64,000 nt of DNA from positions 186,001-250,000 of the forward strand of contig CALKHN010000028.1 of the NCBI GenBank assembly GCA_937991535.1, read 5' to 3'. The position numbers and the translations under genes were made by a program. Shown here in pieces: positions 10,047 to 19,800 of this stretch. Each line of letters begins with the position of its first letter. Within the stretch, counting starts at the first letter, position 1. The notes under the pieces are model-generated. The model ran no database searches. It had not been told where the DNA came from and saw only the letters and a program-made list of their open reading frames with translations. Source of the stretch: an uncultured Sphingobacteriales bacterium. GTDB taxonomy: Bacteria > Bacteroidota > Bacteroidia > Chitinophagales > Chitinophagaceae.

Positions 10047-10249
10047 AAATTAATTTTCCGGAAGCAAATCTACAACAAGCTGAATGAAAGCCAATTTCAA
10101 TGAACAGGATATAATTCCTGCCGGGTCACGCTATACTTATATTTAAAAAAAGTATTGTATAACTATGTACCTGATAATAGCTCCGTGTGACTTAGAAAAT
10201 ATTGGTCCACTGCTTTATTTTATCATTACATTATTTCACATGATTTCAC

Positions 10250-10257
10250 TACCTTTG
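10250..10257 (+). promoter_or_regulatory. -7 promoter box of yceD-rpmF-plsX
   Basis: TACCTTTG matches the Bacteroidota -7 consensus TAnnTTTG exactly and is followed by the usual C. It predicts a leader of roughly 15 nt before ATG 10278. The -33 element is weak. Confidence 0.7.
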
Positions 10258-10277
10258 CAAACCTTAAAACAAAAAGC

Positions 10278-10817
10278 ATGGCAAACCGGCATGAATATGA
10301 GATTGCTTTTGTTGGGCTTAAGCCGGGAAAGCATGAATATGTTTATGAGATAGATGATACGTTCTTTGCAGATTATCAGCCACAGGATTTTACGGATACC
10401 CGTGCTACTGTAAAATTAATTCTGGATAAAAAAGCCTCTTTTCTCATGCTTAAATTTGAGATTGGGGGAACAGTTACCTTGTTATGCGACTTGTGTGGCA
10501 ATACCCTGGAAAAAAACCTGTGGGATGATTTTGAAGTATTGGTGAAAATGGTAGACAACCCGGATGAAATGAATGATTCTGAAGAGGATCCGGATGTGTA
10601 TTATATATCAAGAACGGAAAGTCATATCAATGTAGCTGGCTGGATATATGAATTTATCAACCTGAGTATTCCACTGCAACGCAACTGCGGGGAAAATTCC
10701 GATGGCAGTTCAAAATGCAACCAGGAAGCGCTGGATATGCTCAGGAAACTAAACGAACGCAATACAGAAAATGAAAATCCGATCTGGAAAGATCTGGACA
10801 AATTCAGAAACAATTAA
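10278..10817 (+). CDS. yceD: YceD/DUF177 family protein
   Basis: 179 aa, matching the DUF177 family encoded just before rpmF in most bacteria. It shows the family's cysteine pattern: a CDLCG knuckle in the central strand (LLCDLCGNTLEK), later 'RNCGENSDGSSKCNQEALDML', and a C-terminal 'NPIWKDLDKFRNN'. In plants and E. coli the family is linked to 23S rRNA accumulation; the role in this phylum is inferred. It is 11 bp ahead of rpmF. The start at 10278 (MANRHEYEI) fits the promoter box at 10250; an overlapping upstream reading frame is a shadow. Confidence 0.88.
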   Translation: MANRHEYEIAFVGLKPGKHEYVYEIDDTFFADYQPQDFTDTRATVKLILDKKASFLMLKFEIGGTVTLLCDLCGNTLEKNLWDDFEVLVKMVDNPDEMNDSEEDPDVYYISRTESHINVAGWIYEFINLSIPLQRNCGENSDGSSKCNQEALDMLRKLNERNTENENPIWKDLDKFRNN

Positions 10818-10828
10818 AATTTGGTGTT

Positions 10829-11020
10829 ATGCCCAATCCAAAACGCAGACACTCTCAGCAACGCAGTGCAAAAAGAAGAACACATTATATAGCTGAGACT
10901 GTGACATTAAGTAAAGACAGCACAACAGGCGAAACGCATGTACGCCATCGTGCTCACGTAAATGAAGGAAAACTATACTACAAAGGGAAAGTAGTAGCAG
11001 AAAAATCGCCGGTTAAATAG
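10829..11020 (+). CDS. rpmF: 50S ribosomal protein L32 (cysteine-free form)
   Basis: 63 aa. The N-terminus (MPNPKRRHSQQRSAKRRTHY) is the canonical L32 start. The C-terminal half normally carries two CxxC pairs binding zinc; here it has none ('DSTTGETHVRHRAHVNEGKLYYKGK'), so this is a zinc-independent C-minus L32. It sits between yceD and plsX in the conserved order. Confidence 0.93.
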   Translation: MPNPKRRHSQQRSAKRRTHYIAETVTLSKDSTTGETHVRHRAHVNEGKLYYKGKVVAEKSPVK

Positions 11021-11115
11021 TATTTTTCCCTTTTTTGATATGGCTCCCAATTCCGGGTAATAATATTATTTGGATTTGGGATTTGTATTTTTCAGATTTT
11101 CCCCAAATTTGCTGC

Positions 11116-12060
11116 ATGAACATCGCCTTAGATATGATGGGTGGCGACTTTGCCCCCCTTGAAGCTATTAAAGGAGCATCGGCATACTCATCGGAAACAT
11201 CAGCCCCTGTTCATCTTCTTTTGATCGGAGATGAAATTCAATTACAAGCGCTTTTACAGCAATACCCGCTAAAACCCGGAGATTACACTATTGTTCATGC
11301 AGCACAGGTAATTGACATGCACGAACATCCTACGAAAGCGCTTAAAGAAAAACAACAATCTTCTATTGCCATTGGTTTTCATTTGCTGGCTTCGGGCAAA
11401 GCAGATGCTTTGATCAGCGCTGGTAATACCGGAGCAATGCTGGTTGGAGCATTATACAGCATCAAACCAATCGAAGGTGTAAGCCGTCCAACTATTGGCG
11501 CGTTTATGCCCCGGGAAAATGGCAAACTTGGACTTTTATTAGATGCAGGGATCAATGCTGATTGTAAACCTGAAAATCTTAACCAGTTCGCCATTCTGGG
11601 TTCGTTATTTGTACAGCATGTACTGAATATTGAAAACCCTAAAGTAGGCTTGCTCAATATTGGTGAAGAGGAAGGAAAAGGCAACCTGCTTGCTCAGGCA
11701 ACATATCCACTGCTCAAAGAAAATCCACTAATCCATTTTATTGGCAATATAGAAGGGCGCGACGTTTTTTTAGACAAAGCCGATGTAATCGTTTGCGAAG
11801 GCTTCACGGGCAATGTAATGCTTAAAATGGCAGAAAGCGTTTACGATATAGTAAAACGGCGCAATATCCGTGATGCCTATTTCGATCGTTTCGAATTTGA
11901 GCAATATGGCGGCGTTCCGGTTCTGGGCGTTAATAAACCCGTAATCATAGGCCATGGCATTTCACACGGACCTTCATTTAAAAATATGATCCTGATGGCT
12001 CAGAAAATTGTTGAAATAGACCTTATCGAAAAGATTAAGAAGAGTTTTAAATCCAGCTAA
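11116..12060 (+). CDS. plsX: Phosphate acyltransferase PlsX
   Basis: 314 aa. PlsX converts acyl-ACP and phosphate to acyl-phosphate, the first committed step of the PlsX/PlsY route to lysophosphatidate; it is a peripheral inner-membrane enzyme. The N-terminus (MNIALDMMGGDFAPLEAIKGA) and internal 'SAGNTGAML', 'LLDAGIN', 'LLNIGEEEGKGN', 'GNIEGRD' and 'CEGFTGNVMLK' are family signatures. I chose ATG 11116 rather than the frame's opening at 11035, because the extra N-terminal residues match no PlsX and the usual start motif begins here. It lies 95 bp after rpmF and is convergent with fabH. Confidence 0.95.
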   Translation: MNIALDMMGGDFAPLEAIKGASAYSSETSAPVHLLLIGDEIQLQALLQQYPLKPGDYTIVHAAQVIDMHEHPTKALKEKQQSSIAIGFHLLASGKADALISAGNTGAMLVGALYSIKPIEGVSRPTIGAFMPRENGKLGLLLDAGINADCKPENLNQFAILGSLFVQHVLNIENPKVGLLNIGEEEGKGNLLAQATYPLLKENPLIHFIGNIEGRDVFLDKADVIVCEGFTGNVMLKMAESVYDIVKRRNIRDAYFDRFEFEQYGGVPVLGVNKPVIIGHGISHGPSFKNMILMAQKIVEIDLIEKIKKSFKSS

Positions 12061-12136
12061 CTATAAACGACAAATTATAAATCCTGTTACCGCTAATCTC
12101 AAATTAAAATCCAAATTTCAATACTACATCGCTGGT

Positions 12137-13129
12137 TTAATATCCCCATTTAATCAATGTAGATCCCCAGGTAAAACCTCCTCCAAAAGCTGCCAATACA
12201 ATGTTGTCTCCTTTTTTTAACTGATCTTGCCATTCCCATAAACAAAGGGGAATAGTGCCTGCGGTTGTATTGCCAAACTTCTGAATATTGAGCATCACCT
12301 TTTCGTGGGGAAGCCCCATACGGTTTGCCGTAGCATCAATGATACGTTTATTGGCCTGGTGCGGAACCAGCCAGGCTACATCATCTGCACTGAGGTTGTT
12401 GCGCTGCATCAACTCATAGCTCACATCTGCCATATCTCTTACGGCATGCTTAAATACAGGTTGTCCTTCCTGGTATATATAATGCTCTTTATTCGTAACC
12501 GTTTCTATAGATGCTGGTCTGAGAGAACCTCCTGCTTTCATATGCAGGTGATGCCCGCCTGCTCCATCGCTTCTTAAAATACTATCCAGCACACCGTATC
12601 CTTCCGTATTGGGCTCCAGCAAAACAGCGCCGGCGCCATCGCCAAAAATAATGCAGGTAGTACGGTCGCTATAATCAACTATAGCACTCATCTTGTCGCC
12701 GCCGGCCACTATAACCTTTTTGCAACGTCCGCTCTCTATTAAGGCAGCCCCGGTAGTTAACGCATATAAAAACCCGGAACAGGCAGCCGCCAGGTCAAAC
12801 CCCCATGCATTTACCGCACCCAGTTTATAACAGGCAATATTTGCAGTAGAAGGAAATACAGTATCAGGTGTAACCGTTCCCACAATTAAACAATCTATTT
12901 CTTCAGCGCTTATTTTTCTTTTGTCTAAAATTTCCTGCACTGCCGGCACTACCATATCAGATGTACCTAGATCTTTGCCCTTCAATATCCTTCTTTCCGT
13001 TATTCCTGTGCGTGTACGTATCCACTCGTCATTGGTGTCTACCATTTTTTCCAGTTCAGCATTGGTCAGGCGATATTCAGGCACATAACCACCAACAGCA
13101 GTAATAGCGGCAGTAATTTTTGAACTCAT
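12137..13129 (-). CDS. fabH: 3-oxoacyl-ACP synthase III (FabH)
   Basis: 330 aa. FabH condenses acetyl- or branched acyl-CoA with malonyl-ACP to start fatty-acid synthesis. Catalytic Cys117 lies in 'DLAAACSGFLYAL', the histidine in 'WLVPHQANKRI' and the asparagine in 'FGNTTAGTIPL'. 'DDVAW' and 'GGGFTWGSTLI' are also typical. The open frame extends to 13183, but MSSKITAAIT at 13129 matches the family start; the extra residues cover the likely promoter (a TATTTTCG -7-like box). fabH faces plsX tail-to-tail, whereas many genomes carry rpmF-plsX-fabH on one strand. Confidence 0.94.
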   Translation of the reverse strand: MSSKITAAITAVGGYVPEYRLTNAELEKMVDTNDEWIRTRTGITERRILKGKDLGTSDMVVPAVQEILDKRKISAEEIDCLIVGTVTPDTVFPSTANIACYKLGAVNAWGFDLAAACSGFLYALTTGAALIESGRCKKVIVAGGDKMSAIVDYSDRTTCIIFGDGAGAVLLEPNTEGYGVLDSILRSDGAGGHHLHMKAGGSLRPASIETVTNKEHYIYQEGQPVFKHAVRDMADVSYELMQRNNLSADDVAWLVPHQANKRIIDATANRMGLPHEKVMLNIQKFGNTTAGTIPLCLWEWQDQLKKGDNIVLAAFGGGFTWGSTLIKWGY

Positions 13130-13253
13130 ATTCACTTGTATTTCAAAATTGGGCACGAAAATACAATTATAGTGATAAACCAAATCTTAGGGCATTGCTT
13201 TTCTGGTTAAATTATATCAAAACAACAAATATGAATCTGCAAACACAATCCGT

Positions 13254-13261
13254 TATCTTTG
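13254..13261 (+). promoter_or_regulatory. -7 promoter box of ruvA-sprA
   Basis: TATCTTTG is a perfect TAnnTTTG box, 17 nt before the ruvA ATG, giving a leader of only about 10 nt. Confidence 0.7.
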
Positions 13262-13278
13262 CCCTCTTTAATTAAGAG

Positions 13279-13863
13279 ATGATCGCTTTTGTAACAGGTA
13301 AGTTTGTATACAAGTCTCCTGCGGTAGTGCATGTAGATGTTAATGGAGTTGGGTATGAAGTGCAGGTAAGCCTTAATACTTATTCAAAAATACAATCGCT
13401 CGAAAAAGGTTCCTTGTATACCTGGTTGCATATCAAGGAAGACGGGCATACTTTGTATGGCTTTTTTGACATGGCTGAAAAAAATATATTTACCCAGCTG
13501 ATCAGTGTAAATGGGATAGGTACTTCTACAGCCAGGATGATGCTTTCGGCCATGCAGCCCGATGAACTGGCGCAGGCAATTATAAAAGGAGATACCATAC
13601 GCTTAGAAAAAATAAAAGGGATAGGCAAAAAATCTGCGGAAAGGATCGTACTTGAACTCAGGGATAAAATGGGCAAACCCAGTTTTGAAGCTGCAGGTTC
13701 TGCGCTCATCAACAATACTTTGGAGCAGGATGCGTTAAATGCCCTGGTGGCATTGGGCATTGTACGCAATATGGCAGAAAATGCAGTTAAAAAAGCCGCC
13801 GCATCCGCCCCCTCTACCGAAAATCTGGAAACATTAATTAAAAAAGCATTACAGCTTATTTGA
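13279..13863 (+). CDS. ruvA: Holliday junction branch migration protein RuvA
   Basis: 194 aa. RuvA tetramers bind Holliday junctions and load the RuvB motor. The OB-fold start (MIAFVTGKFVYKSPAVVHVDVNGVGYEV), the helix-hairpin-helix motifs 'LISVNGIGTSTARMML' and 'LEKIKGIGKKSAERIVLEL', and the C-terminal UBA-like domain III (DALNALVALGIVRNMAENAVKKA) are all present, and the length is normal. The next gene, sprA, begins 33 bp downstream in the same reading frame; the ruvA-sprA pairing recurs in Bacteroidota. Confidence 0.95.
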   Translation: MIAFVTGKFVYKSPAVVHVDVNGVGYEVQVSLNTYSKIQSLEKGSLYTWLHIKEDGHTLYGFFDMAEKNIFTQLISVNGIGTSTARMMLSAMQPDELAQAIIKGDTIRLEKIKGIGKKSAERIVLELRDKMGKPSFEAAGSALINNTLEQDALNALVALGIVRNMAENAVKKAAASAPSTENLETLIKKALQLI

Positions 13864-13896
13864 GAAAAAATTTACCTACTAAACAAGAAGGGAAAA

Positions 13897-16800
13897 TTGG
13901 CTTTACGAAATTGGAACATACTACGTATAATAGTATGTGCTGCTGCAGTATTAATGTTTGGCGCCGGGGCATATGCCACCCCTGTGCATGCTGGTAATAC
14001 ATACCAGCTTAAAGATACTATACCCTTGCCCCCAGATTCACTGCCATTCCAGGATTCATTAAAATATCCCATATCAGACAGGCGGGGCGATCAGCTTACT
14101 TCATCACGGCTTCGTGGCTTTGATCTTAAAGATCCGGCCAACATTACCGATTCGGTGATTTATGATCCTAAGGAAAAGAAATATTATATCATTGAAAAAA
14201 TAGGCGACAGGTATTACCGGAAACCCACATCCCTCACCTTTGAAGAATTTACCAGGATACAGGCAAGAAAGCAGGAAAATGATTATTTCAGGCAGCGAGC
14301 CAATACGATCAGCTTACTCAACCGGAGCCTCCTGCGCCCTAAGCTTACCGCTTCAGATGATTTGTTTAACCGCTTGTTCGGAAATGGCAAAATAGATATT
14401 CGCCCTCAGGGCAATGTAACCATAACTGCCGGTTACCGGGGACAAAACATTAAAAATCCAACACTGCCTGAAAGAGCCAGGAAAAACGGTGGCTTCGATT
14501 TTGACATGGCTGCCAATCTTAATGTGATCGCTAATATTGGCAGTAAAGTAAAGCTCCCCATTTCATATAACACACAATCCACATTCGATTGGGAAAACCA
14601 GTTGAAATTGGAATATACCGGCACCACAGATGAAATCATAAAAAAGATCGAACTGGGCAATACCAGCTTTGCTTCAAAGGGTACCTTAATACCTGGTGCG
14701 CAATCACTTTTCGGGATAAAGACACAGTTGCAGTTTGGCAAACTTTGGGTAACCGGCGTATTTGCCACTCAAAAATCACAAAGACAATCAAGAGCTCTAC
14801 AGGGCGGTGCATCTACATCGCAAATTACGGTCAGGGGTGATGATTATGATGAGAACCGGCACTTTTTATTGGCGCAGTACTTTAACAAAAAGTATAACGA
14901 TGCCATGAAAACCATACCGGTAATAAGCTCCCAGGTACAGGTAATGCGGCTGGAAGTTTGGGTAACCAACAGGATGGGCACCACTACCGATACAAGGGAT
15001 ATTGTTGGTTTGATGGATATTGGCGAACCCAATCCCTATGGCCCCTGGGGCGGATCAGGGAATGATCTTGATCTGCCCGGCAACGATGCCAACAACCTCT
15101 ATCGCCAGATTACCGGAAACCAGGCCAACAGGAACCCTTCTCTGGTAGTGGGTAACCTTACCGGAATGGGTTTGCGTCAGGTACAGGATTTTGAAAAGAC
15201 CTTTGCCCGGAAACTTGATTCAAGCCAATATATTTTTAACCCACAATTAGGGTACTTGTCACTAAACGGGGCGCTGCAACCCAACGAAGTACTGGCAGTA
15301 GCCTTTCAATATTCCTATAACGGCCGGGTATACCAGGTAGGCGAGTTTTCACAGGATATCCCGGTTGATTCAACCTCAGGGGTTCAAAAAGTACTGTTTC
15401 TGAAATTATTAAAAGCTACATCAGCCCGCACCCAACTACCCATATGGGATCTGATGATGAAAAACATTTATACACTCAAAAGTGATAACGGTGATTATCT
15501 CTCCTCATTAGACCGTACTGACTTCCAGTTAAATGTTTTGTATGATGAACCCGGAGGAGGACAAAAAAGATATTTGCCGGAAGGCAACCAGGCAGGTGTG
15601 CCTTTACTTACTTTGCTGAATCTTGACCGGCTGAATAACCAAAACGATCCTCAGCCGGATGGCGTTTTTGACTTTATGGAAGGCTATACGGTTATGTCTG
15701 ACAAGGCCCAGATCGTATTTCCCGTACTGGAACCCTTTGGGCGCGACCTCGCCTTTGCGTTCAACGATCCCGCACTGCAACAAAAATATCTTTACCTCCC
15801 GCTATACGATACTATTAAAGCCATTGCCCAAACCTATGCCAACCTTAACCGCTTTGTAATGAAAGGAATGGCAAAGGCTTCATCACTCGGACAATCCGAA
15901 ATATCGCTAAATGCTTTTAACGTGCCCCAGGGTTCTGTAACCGTTACCGCCGGAGGACGCACATTGCAGGAAGGCGCCGATTACGAGGTAAATTATAGTT
16001 TGGGCACTGTTAAAATACTTAACCAGGCCATCCTCAGTTCGGGCATACCTGTAGATGTACAGTTCGAAAACCAGGCAGCCTTTGGTATGCAGCAGCGTAA
16101 CTATATGGGACTTCGCCTGGATTACCTCGCAAATAAAAATCTTACCATTGGCGCTACTGCAGTGAGGCTGAGTGAAAGACCCTATTTTACCAAAATGAGT
16201 TATGGCGAAGATCCTATACGCAATACCATGCTGGGTATGGATTTCAGCTACCGCAATGAAGTACCCCGGCTGAACAGGTTGTTAGACAAGCTTCCTTTTT
16301 ATACCCCCGAAGGCGTGTCTACCCTTACAGCTTTCGGGGAAGCAGCAAAAATCATTCCCGGGCACGCTCCGCAAATTGGCAAGGGCAAAAACGGATTGAT
16401 CTACATTGATGATTTTGAAGGAACGAGAGCCGGTATTGATTTGCGTTTCCCGCTTATAAGCTGGGCTTTGGCCAGTACACCTTTGGGCGCTACCGATAAA
16501 GATGGTAATACTCTTTTTCCTGAAGCGGGCCTTTACAATAATTATGATTATGGTAAAAACCGGGCAAAACTGGCCTGGTATAATATAGAACCGGTATTGC
16601 AGGAAAGAAGGAATGCCAATAATCCGCTGCAAAATAACATTGAGGAACTCTCTGATCCGCGGGTACGCGCCGTTTCACAGTCAGAAATATTCCCGCTCCG
16701 CACACCCGATTTTGGGTTAAATCAATTGGTAACCTTTGACCTGGCTTATTATCCAAAGGAAAGAGGCCCCTACAACTATGACGCTGCCGGAATAGATGGT

Positions 16801-19800
16801 GCAGGAAGATTGAATAACCCTTCCAAAAGGTGGGGGGGTATGATGCGTTCCATTGACCAGACAGATTTTGAAACCAATAATGTGGAGTTCATAGAATTCT
16901 GGATTCTCGACCCTTTTATTAAAAACACCAACAATGCCGGCGGGCAACTGTATTTTAATTTAGGCAATGTATCGGAGGATATTTTGAAGGATGGCAAGCG
17001 GGCTTATGAAAATGGGCTTCCTACACCTAAAATTCCTGCTCAAACCGACAATTCCATCTGGGGTACCGTTCCTGTTAATCCCATACAGGTTACCCAGGCT
17101 TTCAGTAATGAACCCGATGACAGGCCTTACCAGGATGTGGGCTATGATGGAAATCGTGACGAGGATGAACAACGATTGCACGAACAATACCTGCAGAGTT
17201 TGCAGGGTACTGTTGGCGCAGGTTCCCCGGCATACCAGCAGGCACTTACCGACCCCTCCTCAGATAATTTCAGGTACTATAGGGATGGCGTATACGACCA
17301 ATCCAATACAGGCATTCTTGGCCGTTATAAAAACTTCAATGGGCCACAGGGCAATTCTCCGGTATCATCGGGAAGCTCGGAATTTTCATCAGCAGCCACC
17401 ATGTATCCCGACGCGGAAGACCTTAACAAGGATAATACACTTAATGAAAATGAAGAATATTTTCAGTACCGTATAGCAATTAAGCCTACGAACGACCCTG
17501 AAATGCAGATCGGTAATAATTTTATCATAGATAAAAAAGAAGTGGCTGTACAGTTGGCGAACGGTAATAAGGAAAACCAGATATGGTACCAGTTCCGTGT
17601 TCCCATCAATGCATACGATAAAAAAATAGGTAATATTCCGGATTTCAAATCCATTCAGTTTATCAGGATGTTCCTTACCGGTTTCGAAGACTCAACCGTA
17701 CTTCGCTTTGCCAAACTGGAACTGGTGAGAAATCAATGGAGAAAATTTACTTACGAATTGGATACGGCAGGCGTTTACAAGCCCATTGATGCGTCTGATC
17801 CGGTAAACTTTAATGTAGGTGCAGTAAATATTGAAGAGAACGACCGGCGTCAGCCCATTCCTTACCGCATGCCGCCGGGTATAGAAAGAGTACAGTCGCT
17901 CAGTAATGGAGGTATTAATATTTTACAGAATGAACAATCCATGAACATGCAGATCTGCAATTTGCCCAATGGTGAATCGAGAAGCGTGTTCAAAACCCTG
18001 AACTTAGACATCAGGCAGTTTCGCAGGCTGATGATGTTCGTTCATGCAGAAAGTGTAAATGGTCAACCGGCACTTGCAGATGGAAGAATTAATGCAGTAA
18101 TCAGAATCGGCAATGATTTTATCAATAACTTTTATGAAATCAAAATTCCGCTAAAAATCACCCCTTCGGGTGCTACTGCCGATACTGATATATGGCCCGA
18201 GGAAAACAATCTTGATTTTGATCTGGGCATTTTGGAGCAACTAAAGGCTGAAAGAAACCTGCAGCTGGTTAATCCCAATGCCATTTACCGCAGAACCGTT
18301 GACAACCGGACTTACTCAGTAATTGGTAATCCCAATTTTGGCGAAGTGAAAGGATTCCTGGTAGGAATTGAAAACCCGGGAGATGGCACAGGGTCACCCA
18401 TCTGTACCGAAGTATGGATAAATGAACTGCGGCTTTCCCAAATTGATGAAAAGGGAGGATGGGCCGCATTGGGAAGGGTTGATCTTGCACTTGCCGATTT
18501 GGGTACGCTTACCTTTTCGGGCAATACGCATAGTGTTGGCTTTGGAGCTCTGGAACAAAGGGTAAACGAAAGGGCAAGAGATAATTTTGTTCAGTTCGAT
18601 GCTGCCGCCAACCTTGAGTTAGGGAAACTATTGCCTCGTGGCGCAGGAATAGAAATTCCTTTTTACGCCAGTGTATCCCAAACGATAAGCACACCGGAGT
18701 ACGATCCTTATGACATGGATATCAAGCTGAAAGATAAACTGGGGGCAGCACAGGGAAATTTAAAAGATTCGATAAGAAATGCTGCCATTGATATCACCAC
18801 TATAAAAACAGTTAATTTCACCAACGTGCGGAAAGTGCTGCCGGAGGGCAGGAAGCAGCGGATCTGGAGCATTTCCAATTTCGATCTCAGCTATTCCTAT
18901 ACCTCCATCAAACAGCATAATCCGCTGGTTGAAAACAATGAGATCAAAAAATACAAAGCAGGGATAGGATACAATTACACCGGCCAGGTAAAATCCTGGG
19001 AGCCATTTAAAAACATGTTCAAAAGTAAATCGGCATGGCTGGCTATGGTTCGTGATTTTAATCTCAATTTCACCCCTTCGCTTATTGGTATACGTTGGGA
19101 CGTGAACCGGCAGTTTGGCGCTTTGCGGCCGCGTGAAGTATACGTACCCGGCACCGCTCCCAGCCCTTTTAAAATACCCGAAACCTACGACAAGTTTTTC
19201 ACCTTCGACAGGCATTATAATTACCGTTGGGATATCAGCCGCTCCCTGAATTTCGATTTTGAAGCTATGAATAATGCGAGGATAGATGAACCGGCCGGCA
19301 GACTGGACAACAAAGCTAAAAAAGACACCGTATTTAAAAATTTGTTCAAAGGGGGTAGAAATGTTTTGTACAATCAAAGAGCTGATCTTACCTATTCATT
19401 ACCCACTTCGAAGCTGCCGTTGTTGGACTGGACAAATGCCAACCTCGCTTATAAAACCACCTATAGCTGGATAGGTGCATCGCGGTTGGCCATTAGCCTG
19501 GGCAATACCATACAAAACAGCAATGCAAAATCCGCTACGGTTGATCTCGATTTTAACCGGCTGTATGGCAAGTTCAGGATATTAAGGGCGTTGGAACAGC
19601 AGGGCGACAATGCTCCCAAACCACCGCCTGCAGCGGGCAATCAAAAAACAGACACATCCAATACCAGGAAAAAACGCGATCCCAATGAACTACCCGAATT
19701 AAACGGTTTTGTGAAAGCTTTCGGCAAACTTATTACCTCTGTAAAGCGGATCAACTTCACTTACAGTGAAGGCGCTACTTCATTTATACCAGGGTACACA

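Noticed and set aside
13130..13183. N-terminal extension of FabH
   Set aside because: Not family-like and covers the probable promoter.
16991..17476. 161-aa plus-strand frame within sprA
   Set aside because: Out-of-frame overlap with sprA; composition is not protein-like.
18760..19377. 205-aa minus-strand open frame inside sprA
   Set aside because: Antisense shadow of a long conserved gene; no family-like sequence.
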